A stretch of DNA of 35,865 nucleotides from an uncultured archaeon (GTDB lineage Archaea > Nanobdellota > Nanobdellia > Pacearchaeales > GW2011-AR1), in the NCBI GenBank assembly GCA_903831045.1, contig CAIKWG010000004.1, positions 1 through 35,865 on the forward strand. The letters are read 5' to 3'. Every line of letters begins with the position of its first letter. Position 1 is the first letter of the stretch. A program made the translations under genes and the position numbers. Below the pieces are notes generated by a model that had not been told where the DNA came from, ran no database searches, and saw only the letters and a program-made list of their open reading frames with translations. Below are positions 1-6,955 of this stretch, piece by piece.

Positions 1-3000
1 AATTGTTGGAAGTAAATTAACAACTCCTGGAAATTATGGATGTACTTTCTATGCAACAGATGCTGCTGGAAATACTAATTTAACTTCAACAACTTTTAGC
101 GTTAGTGATGTAACTGCTCCAGTTATTACTGTTACAAGTCCTACTAGTGGGGGAGTTTATAATCAGAATACTATTGAGCTTTCTCTTGTAACAAATGAGG
201 ATGCAAATGCTGCTTGGTATTCTCTTGATGGAGGAACAACGAATGTTTCGATGGGAAATACAACAAGAACAAATTGGAATTATTCCGTATTATTAATTAA
301 TAATCCTTATTCAATCATCTTCTGGGCAAATGATAGCTCTGGGAATATTGGTACCTCTGGGACTAGAGCATTTACTATCAGTGATATCGCTCTAGATACA
401 ATTCCTCCAGTAATTACAATAACAAGTATTTCCAATGCTTCCTACAAGGGGTTGACTGGAGTTGCATTAAATATTACCACTAATGAAAATACTAGTGCTG
501 CATTCTATTCTCTAAATGGTGCTGCAAATGTTTCAATGGTAAATACCTCTCTTACTCATTGGGGTACAATTCTTCCAAGTTTAACTCAAGAGTTTACAAA
601 CACTCTTATTGTTTATGCAAATGATTCTACAAATAATAATGGAAGTTCTATAATTACTTTCTATTCAGATAGTCTAGCTCCTAGATTTAATGATGTTTCT
701 GCAACTTCTGTAAATGAAACTCAAAATGCTGTTTGCAATGCTTATGTTAATGATAGTTTTTCTTTTTCAAGCGTAAAGATTTCTGAAAATGCAACAACTC
801 CTGGAACCTTCATGAATCATACAATAGATTTAGCTTCTGCAGGCTATGCAAATTATACAATTCTAAATGTTGTAAAGGGAAATTATAGCTGTATATTCTA
901 TGCAACCGATGCTGCTGGAAATTCTAATTTAACTTCAACAACTTTTCTTGTTAGTGATGTAACTGCTCCGACTTTAACTGTTACAAGTCCAAGTAATTCT
1001 AGCTATGGGGATTCTTCTATTGCCGCAAGTTTAGTTACAAATGAGAATGCAAGTTCCGCTTGGTATTCTCTGGATGGTGCTGTAAATATTAGTCTTGCTG
1101 GTTCTGGAACTAGTTGGAGTTCTAATTTAGCAGCTCAAACAATTGGAAGTCATAATATTAAATTTTACGCAAATGATAGTTCTGGAAATACTGGTAATTC
1201 TAGTTTGATATATTTCAGTGTAGCTGCTTCAGATACAATCGCTCCGGTTTTAACTTCTACTCTTGCCAATGCAAGTTATAAAACAGCTTCGACAATTGAG
1301 TTTAATACTTCTAGTAATGAGAATTTAATCTGGGCGGGATATACTCTTAATGGAGGAGTTTTAACTAATCTAACAAACCTATCTGCTATTTTGTGGAATG
1401 GAACTTTGAGCAGTTTAACTTCTGGTTCAACAAATACTCTTGTTATTTATGGTAATGATAGCTCAAATAATAGAGGTAATCTTACAATAATTTTTTACTT
1501 TGATAATGAGAAGCCTCAGTTTAGTGATATTTCTGCAACTTCTGTAAATGAAACTCAAAATGCTGTTTGCAATGCTTATGTTAATGATAGTTTTTCTTTT
1601 TCAAGCGTAAAGATTTCTGAAAATGCAACAACTCCTGGAACTTTTATGAATCATACAATTGATTTAACTTCTGCTGGCTATGCAAATTACACAATTTTAA
1701 ATGTTGTAAAAGGAAATTATAGCTGTATATTTTATGCAACTGATGCTGCTGGAAATTCTAATTTAACTTCAACAAATTTTCTTGTTAGTGATATTACAGC
1801 TCCGGCTCTCACAATTAACTCTCCCATAGCACAGAATTATTCTAGTAATTCTATTCTATTCAGTTTAACTACTAGTGAAAGTGTTGTTGCTGCAAATTAT
1901 AGTCTGAATGCAGGGGTTACAAATGTTTCTTTGACTGGAAGCGGAGTTAGCTGGAGTAAAATTACAACCGTGACCGATGGAACATATACTGTAAGTTTTT
2001 CTGCAATTGATTCTTCTGGAAATATTGGAACTTCTAGTGTTTCAATTATTGTCGATACATCGGTAAACGATTTGGTTGCTCCAGTGATTACAATCTGGTC
2101 TCCAATTAACGGAACCTATGATTTGGATGGAAGTGTTTTATTAAATATAACTTCTGATGAAATTTTATCCTGGGCTGGCTACAGAAATAATTCTGGAGCA
2201 TTGGTTAGTCTTGGCAATACTAGTTTGACAACTTGGAATAAAACTGTGGATTTGCCTGAAGGAACAAATGTAATTACTTTCTATGCTAACGATAGTAGAA
2301 CTGCTCCTCAAAACCAGGGAACAAGAAATGTAACTGTTTATGTTGATTTAACCAATCCAGCAGTTAGTTCTTTTGTTTGTGATTCTTCTGTAAATAATTC
2401 TGTTAATTTAATTTGTAATCTGAGTGCTTCGGATGCTGTTGGATTAGATTATGCAATTTTGAGTTATAATTTTTCTGGAAGTTTTGTTAATTCTTCTACA
2501 ATTGATTTAACTGGAACAAGCGATAGTTTAAGTTATAGTTTTAATGAGGCTAATTATACTCCTGGAAATTATGCAGTGAGAGCCTATGTGGTGGATTTGG
2601 CTGGAAGAATAAATGATAGTAACATTGATTATGTGACTGTTCTTGATGATAGAGCTCCATTGGTTGAGAATATTAGTTATTTCCCGAATAGTTCTGCACA
2701 ATTAGATCCTACAATAGATGTTATAATTAATTCTTCAATTAGCGAAGATTATTTAATTTCAAGTGTAAAAGTTTATTATAAAAATGTTTCAGATTCTTCT
2801 TGGACTTCTGTGACTATGACTAATACCAGTTCTAGTGCTTATAATGTTACAGTTAATTTTGATGCAGGAAATTGGACTTTCTATGTAAATGCAACAGATG
2901 CTGCTGGTAATTTTAACAGGTCTTCTAATTATAGTTTTGTTGTGGCTGATGATATATCTCAAAATGTTACAACTAATATAACTTCTATTGAATCTTTTAC

Positions 3001-4999
3001 ATACGCACAGAGAACTTCTGCCAATGAATTGGGGTATATTGTTTTGAATACTACTTCTGATACTTCTTTAAATTATAATATTACAATTTCCGCTGCTAGT
3101 GCGGTTTTATCTAGATTTAATTTAAATAATACTCTTAATCAAACTGAAAATTATAGTGCTGCTTCAGGAGATATTTTGAATATCCCTCTTTATGCTAATT
3201 TAACTGATTTAACTTCCGGGTTATATTCTTTTAACATAACTGTTATTTCTGAAGCTGGAACTCAATTATTTGAGAGAAGTTTGAATATTCAAACTGCTGA
3301 AGGCCCATATTTTGTTTTAACCTATGATAGTTATTCTTCTTCTGTAACAAGAGGGCAATCAGATGTTGAATTTATTGTTTCTGTTACAAACCTTGGAACT
3401 CAAGATGCGCAGGATGTTTATTTATATTGGACTTTGCCTTCTGGATTTAGTTTAAGCTCTGGAAGTTTAACAAGATCTTTTGGAAATTTAGCTGTAGGAG
3501 TTGCTGGTACCAATTCAATTAAGATTAATGCTAGTTCTTCAATCAGTGCTTCTAGTTTAACTATCAGTGCAACTGCAAATGCAACCAATGCTAATTCTTC
3601 AACTAGTTCTAAGTCCATTAGTATTAGTAATCCTATAACTGTGATCGAAACTGTTACAACTAGTGGGGGCGGTGGAGGAGGCGGAGGCGGAGGAGGCGGT
3701 GGAGGAGCTGAAGCTGTGGTTTATTCAAAAACAATTGAAATTGTAAGAGGAGAAGAAGATAGTTTTTATCTTGATGTGACGAATAAATATATTAACAAGA
3801 CTCTTTCAAATTTGAGTTTATCTGTAACTGGATTCTTGGCTCAATATACTGAGGTTAGCCCAGCAGTTATTAATAATTTGAAGTATAATCAATCTAATAG
3901 ATTTAATGTTAAATTAAGTGTTCCTGCTTACAAAGAATCCTATGAGGAATATACTCTAAAGGCAGTGATTAAAGGAAATTTAATTTTAGAAACTGGTGCT
4001 AGTGCTTCCTATACTGAAACTCAAAACATTTTACTTATAATCGAAGAGATTAGTAAAGAAAAAACTAAGAATGCTCTGTTTGAAGCTGAAAAAGCAATTG
4101 AATCCATGAAAAATTCTGGATTTAATGTAGATGAAGCGTCTAAACTTTTATTACAGGCAGAAGAGAAATTGGCAATTAGAAAGAATATGGAAGCTTACAC
4201 TCTTGCTCAGCAAATTTTAGATATTAAAACTAGAGCAGTTGAAACTATGAAACTCATAAATAAATTAGATGATGCTATTAAAAATCCTAGTAAAATGTAC
4301 TTGCTTACTGGAGGGTTTACCAATACAGAAAATTTAACTGCTTTATCTGGTTCTGGAATGAAACTTGAAGCTGGTTCTTCTCAAGAATTACTTGACTTGG
4401 CTAGAGCTGCTTTTAGTCGTGGGGATTATTCTCTAGCGTTGGATAGAGCTAGGTCTGCACAATTGATGTTGGTTCTTGAAAGAAAAGGAGATCTTGGAAT
4501 TTTCTTTAGTCTCTATTGGAAGATAATTTTATTTGTTTCAATAGTGGTGTTTGTATTTGGTTTTCTGACAATTAGAAGACTTAAGAAATTTGGTTTAATA
4601 AAAAGAGTTAGAAGATTAAATGAAGAAGAACTTGTTATACAAAAGGCATTATCTTCAAGTCAGAAAGAATATTTCCATGGAACTTTATCTGCTGGAAATT
4701 ATCATGTTGCTCTTGCGCAGCATCAGAAAAAACTTGCTAAGATTAAAAAAGAGAGAATCACTCTAAGAAATAGAAGAATTAAACTTTTGAAGGCCGAAGA
4801 CATTAGAAAAGAACTTCATAGTGAAGTGGGTCAAGTTGAGAAAGAAATTAAAATGCTACAGGAAAAGTATTATCAAAAGAGAACAATCTCTGAGCAAGCT
4901 TATAAGACTGAATTTAAACTTCTGCAAGGAAGACTAGCCGAAATAAATTCAGAGGAAACATCATTGGATTTAAAGGAGGACAAAAAAAAGAAAAGATGA
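1..4999 (+). CDS. Giant Ig-repeat surface protein with C-terminal membrane anchor and cytoplasmic coiled coil (5' partial)
   Basis: The frame is open from base 2, so the true start lies upstream; the ATG at 251 is internal. Over 1200 residues are beta-rich Ig-like modules of the type found in large surface adhesins, with recurring TDAAGN, YANDSSGN and TAPxxT motifs and many N-x-S/T sequons that suggest N-glycosylation. A run of 14 glycines (3665-3706) separates the repeats from a helical membrane-proximal region. One membrane segment (about 4510-4567) follows, then a basic linker and a charged coiled-coil tail ending in lysines. Topology is inferred: a large outside region, one anchor and a cytoplasmic tail. 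The stop overlaps the next ATG (ATGA at 4996), so the two genes are probably translationally coupled. A role in adhesion or cell contact is inferred from architecture only. Confidence 0.85.
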   Translation, partial: IVGSKLTTPGNYGCTFYATDAAGNTNLTSTTFSVSDVTAPVITVTSPTSGGVYNQNTIELSLVTNEDANAAWYSLDGGTTNVSMGNTTRTNWNYSVLLINNPYSIIFWANDSSGNIGTSGTRAFTISDIALDTIPPVITITSISNASYKGLTGVALNITTNENTSAAFYSLNGAANVSMVNTSLTHWGTILPSLTQEFTNTLIVYANDSTNNNGSSIITFYSDSLAPRFNDVSATSVNETQNAVCNAYVNDSFSFSSVKISENATTPGTFMNHTIDLASAGYANYTILNVVKGNYSCIFYATDAAGNSNLTSTTFLVSDVTAPTLTVTSPSNSSYGDSSIAASLVTNENASSAWYSLDGAVNISLAGSGTSWSSNLAAQTIGSHNIKFYANDSSGNTGNSSLIYFSVAASDTIAPVLTSTLANASYKTASTIEFNTSSNENLIWAGYTLNGGVLTNLTNLSAILWNGTLSSLTSGSTNTLVIYGNDSSNNRGNLTIIFYFDNEKPQFSDISATSVNETQNAVCNAYVNDSFSFSSVKISENATTPGTFMNHTIDLTSAGYANYTILNVVKGNYSCIFYATDAAGNSNLTSTNFLVSDITAPALTINSPIAQNYSSNSILFSLTTSESVVAANYSLNAGVTNVSLTGSGVSWSKITTVTDGTYTVSFSAIDSSGNIGTSSVSIIVDTSVNDLVAPVITIWSPINGTYDLDGSVLLNITSDEILSWAGYRNNSGALVSLGNTSLTTWNKTVDLPEGTNVITFYANDSRTAPQNQGTRNVTVYVDLTNPAVSSFVCDSSVNNSVNLICNLSASDAVGLDYAILSYNFSGSFVNSSTIDLTGTSDSLSYSFNEANYTPGNYAVRAYVVDLAGRINDSNIDYVTVLDDRAPLVENISYFPNSSAQLDPTIDVIINSSISEDYLISSVKVYYKNVSDSSWTSVTMTNTSSSAYNVTVNFDAGNWTFYVNATDAAGNFNRSSNYSFVVADDISQNVTTNITSIESFTYAQRTSANELGYIVLNTTSDTSLNYNITISAASAVLSRFNLNNTLNQTENYSAASGDILNIPLYANLTDLTSGLYSFNITVISEAGTQLFERSLNIQTAEGPYFVLTYDSYSSSVTRGQSDVEFIVSVTNLGTQDAQDVYLYWTLPSGFSLSSGSLTRSFGNLAVGVAGTNSIKINASSSISASSLTISATANATNANSSTSSKSISISNPITVIETVTTSGGGGGGGGGGGGGGAEAVVYSKTIEIVRGEEDSFYLDVTNKYINKTLSNLSLSVTGFLAQYTEVSPAVINNLKYNQSNRFNVKLSVPAYKESYEEYTLKAVIKGNLILETGASASYTETQNILLIIEEISKEKTKNALFEAEKAIESMKNSGFNVDEASKLLLQAEEKLAIRKNMEAYTLAQQILDIKTRAVETMKLINKLDDAIKNPSKMYLLTGGFTNTENLTALSGSGMKLEAGSSQELLDLARAAFSRGDYSLALDRARSAQLMLVLERKGDLGIFFSLYWKIILFVSIVVFVFGFLTIRRLKKFGLIKRVRRLNEEELVIQKALSSSQKEYFHGTLSAGNYHVALAQHQKKLAKIKKERITLRNRRIKLLKAEDIRKELHSEVGQVEKEIKMLQEKYYQKRTISEQAYKTEFKLLQGRLAEINSEETSLDLKEDKKKKR
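698..966 (+). repeat. Ig-module repeat copy A
   Basis: About 270 bp encoding one Ig-like module (SATSVNETQNAV to TDAAGNSNLTST). It recurs almost base for base 834 bp (278 codons) downstream. A third, more diverged copy ends near the left window edge. Near-identity at synonymous sites points to recent duplication or gene conversion. Confidence 0.85.
1532..1800 (+). repeat. Ig-module repeat copy B
   Basis: Second copy of the module at 698-966, in the same frame, with only scattered differences (for example ASAGYA versus TSAGYA, TTFLVSDV versus TNFLVSDI). The period of 834 bp would let recombination delete or add 278 residues without shifting the frame. Confidence 0.85.
3665..3706 (+). repeat. 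Poly-glycine (GGN)14 tract
   Basis: Fourteen consecutive glycine codons using all of GGG, GGC, GGT and GGA. It is by far the most GC-rich stretch of this gene and acts as a hinge between the Ig repeats and the membrane-proximal helical region. Mixed codons make it less slippery than a pure repeat. Confidence 0.9.
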
Positions 5000-5874
5000 A
5001 AAAACAAATATTTATTCTCTTGTGTTTTGGAATTTTAATTAATCTTAATTTTGTTCTTGCTCTGAATGAAACTATTGATAGAAATTATGCTATGAACGAA
5101 ATAAATAATTCGCAGGGAATAATTTCTGAATTTATTGTTAATAATTTTTCTACTCAATATTTGGAAGATACTCTTTTTGAAGCTCAAACTATCTTTAAGC
5201 AGGTGGATTATGCGGAGATACTTAGAGGAAATATCAATGCTTCTGCAAGTGATATAAAAGAGGCAACTTTAGCTTTACAATTAATTAAATGGAAAAATTT
5301 GAGTTATGCAGATGTGGTGGCTTCTACGGACAAGATTAGAGAAAGAAGAGTTCAAGCTTTTTTACTCTATGATAAACTTGTAATCGCTAAACAAAAAGGA
5401 AATACTTCTGAAGCATTGACTATCCTAACTAATGCTGAAACTTCTTTTTATAATGGAAGATATAATGAGACAGACAGTTATTTACAAGATTTTGCTAATT
5501 ATTTAGAAGCTCAGAGAATTGAACAAAGCACAATTAATGTTTTTTCTAGAAATACTAAAAACTTCTTCCAAAAGTATTGGATAGAAATTATTGGAGTTCT
5601 TTTGGCTCTTGTGGTGATAATCTATATTTTGGAAAAGATAAGAATGAAAAAAAATCTTCGTAGTAAAATTGAAAAGATGAAAGCTGAAAAAGAATCTCTG
5701 GATAAATTAATAAAGAAAGCACAGAGAGATAGATTTGAAAAAAATAAGATATCTGGGCTGGTTTATAACATTCAAATGGAAAAGTATAATGAAAGGCTTC
5801 AGGCTATCAATGATGAACTTCCTGTTTTAACAAAAGAATTGAAGAATGGAAAGAAAATTAAGAAGAGAAAATAA
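4996..5874 (+). CDS. Exported single-pass membrane protein with coiled-coil tail, partner of the giant surface protein
   Basis: 292 residues. Residues 1-22 look like a signal peptide (MKKQIFILLCFGILINLNFV). Residues about 30-185 are helical with several N-x-S/T sequons, residues 195-213 form a membrane helix, and residues 216-292 are a lysine/glutamate-rich coiled coil. It starts inside the stop of the preceding gene (ATGA). Its tail resembles the tail of that gene: both carry an IS...Y......RL..IN pattern near the end (KISGLVYNIQMEKYNERL here, TISEQAYKTEFKLLQGRL there). This suggests paralogous cytoplasmic domains that could pair in the membrane. No family was recognised. Confidence 0.85.
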   Translation: MKKQIFILLCFGILINLNFVLALNETIDRNYAMNEINNSQGIISEFIVNNFSTQYLEDTLFEAQTIFKQVDYAEILRGNINASASDIKEATLALQLIKWKNLSYADVVASTDKIRERRVQAFLLYDKLVIAKQKGNTSEALTILTNAETSFYNGRYNETDSYLQDFANYLEAQRIEQSTINVFSRNTKNFFQKYWIEIIGVLLALVVIIYILEKIRMKKNLRSKIEKMKAEKESLDKLIKKAQRDRFEKNKISGLVYNIQMEKYNERLQAINDELPVLTKELKNGKKIKKRK

Positions 5875-5877
5875 GAG

Positions 5878-6111
5878 TTAATATTTTATTTCTATAAGCT
5901 GTTTTAAATCATTATAGCATAGCTGTGAATCTGGTCTTGCATTCATAAATACTACTTTATATCTTCCCAGACTTCCATTTGCATCTGTAATTACTACGTG
6001 CTGCCAATTTAGATGACTGTCCTTTAGAATTATTTGTTTTCCTATATAATCCTCTATTACTTTTTTCTTTTCATCATCTGTTTTGCCAAGAACTATTTCT
6101 GTAAGTATCAT
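5878..6111 (-). CDS. Small protein of unknown function downstream of lemA
   Basis: 77 residues when started at the ATG at 6111 (MILTEIVLGK), one base after the lemA stop codon. A TTG four codons further up would overlap lemA and is less likely. Predicted soluble, mixed alpha/beta, with the phrase GRYKVVFMNARPD near the middle. No membrane segment or metal motif is seen. Its position suggests co-transcription with lemA. It converges on the end of the upstream plus-strand gene with a 3-base gap. Function unknown. Confidence 0.6.
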   Translation of the reverse strand: MILTEIVLGKTDDEKKKVIEDYIGKQIILKDSHLNWQHVVITDANGSLGRYKVVFMNARPDSQLCYNDLKQLIEIKY

Positions 6112-6112
6112 C

Positions 6113-6667
6113 TTAGAATGCAACTTTAGGTAATTTTCTATCTGCTTCTACAATTTGAAAGAATTCTTTTTCTTTTCTTCCAAACATACTAGCAAATATC
6201 TTTCCTGGGAAAGTTGTGCATAGATTGTTGTATGTTAGAATAGAATCATTGTAGAACTGTCTTGAATATGCAACCTTATCTTCTGTTGTTGTTAATTCTT
6301 TTTGCAATTCTAGAAAGTTTTCATTTGCTTTTAGTTGAGGATAATTTTCTGCAACAGCGAACAATTTACCCAATGCTGATTCAAGAGCATTATCTGCTTT
6401 AACTTTAGAAGTTATATTCTTTGCACCAACCAAAGCTTTTCTTGCATCACTAACTTCTTTCATTATTTTAGCTTCATGCTTTGCGTATCCTTTTACTGTT
6501 TCAATCAAATTTGGAATTAGGTCTGCTCTTCTTTTTAGTTGAACATCAATTTGTGACAGAGAATTAGCTATTCTATTTGCCAAAATTGCAAATCTGTTAT
6601 AATAATTGAAGATAATTAATGCTACAAGAACTACTATCATTAATGGTATCCAAATGATTGCAAGCAT
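6113..6667 (-). CDS. lemA: LemA family protein
   Basis: 184 residues, the usual size for LemA. One N-terminal membrane helix (residues 2-20) is followed by the family signature: YNRFAILANRIANSLSQIDV, then LKRRADLIPNLIETVKGY, helices with SDARKAL and LQKELTTTEDKVAYSRQFYN, and the closing NLCTTFPGKIFASMFG. The family forms helical bundles anchored in the membrane; its biochemical role is poorly known. The gene diverges from the ferredoxin gene across about 50 bp. Confidence 0.93.
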   Translation of the reverse strand: MLAIIWIPLMIVVLVALIIFNYYNRFAILANRIANSLSQIDVQLKRRADLIPNLIETVKGYAKHEAKIMKEVSDARKALVGAKNITSKVKADNALESALGKLFAVAENYPQLKANENFLELQKELTTTEDKVAYSRQFYNDSILTYNNLCTTFPGKIFASMFGRKEKEFFQIVEADRKLPKVAF

Positions 6668-6718
6668 AGATTAGAAAATAAGATTATATTTATAAAACTA
6701 TCTTTCTTATATTAGGTT
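6668..6718. promoter_or_regulatory. Divergent promoter region lemA / ferredoxin
   Basis: A 51-bp AT-rich spacer between two divergent starts. TTTATAAAA at 6689-6697 is centred about 26 bp before the ferredoxin ATG (6719), as expected for an archaeal TATA box driving a leaderless mRNA. The same AT-rich stretch must serve lemA on the other strand. Confidence 0.6.
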
Positions 6719-6889
6719 ATGACTAAAGTGAATAAAAAAAAGTGCATCGGATGTGGAGCTTGTGTTGCAACCTGTCCCGAGGTTTTTGAATTGGATGATG
6801 ATGGTAAAGCACAGGTTAAAGCAGATAAGAAATTACCTTGTGTGAAAGAAGCTATTGCAGATTGTCCCGTTGGTGCTATTAGTAAATAA
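6719..6889 (+). CDS. 4Fe-4S ferredoxin, short single-cluster type
   Basis: 56 residues. Cluster motif CIGCGACVATCP (residues 9-20) plus a distal Cys-Pro in DCPVGAIS near the C-terminus gives the four-cysteine set C-x2-C-x2-C...C-P of single [4Fe-4S] ferredoxins. An additional Cys lies in LPCVKEA, as in ferredoxins with a second, non-ligand cysteine. Acidic overall after a basic N-terminus. It probably carries one electron between cytoplasmic redox enzymes; the partner is not evident here. Start chosen by the TATA box 26 bp upstream and the fit of the motif. Confidence 0.92.
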   Translation: MTKVNKKKCIGCGACVATCPEVFELDDDGKAQVKADKKLPCVKEAIADCPVGAISK

Positions 6890-6955
6890 TAGTTCAATAG
6901 AATCAAAATTTCTTTGTTACAAAACCTTTATTAATTCTTTTTCTCTATCTTATTT

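Noticed and set aside
3418-3618. Minus-strand frame inside the giant surface gene
   Set aside because: A shadow of the repetitive low-complexity coding sequence on the other strand.
5878-6123. TTG start for the small protein after lemA
   Set aside because: It would overlap the lemA end; the ATG at 6111 directly follows the lemA stop.
6712-6906. 64-residue minus-strand frame opposite the ferredoxin
   Set aside because: The plus strand carries a complete four-cysteine ferredoxin with its own promoter.
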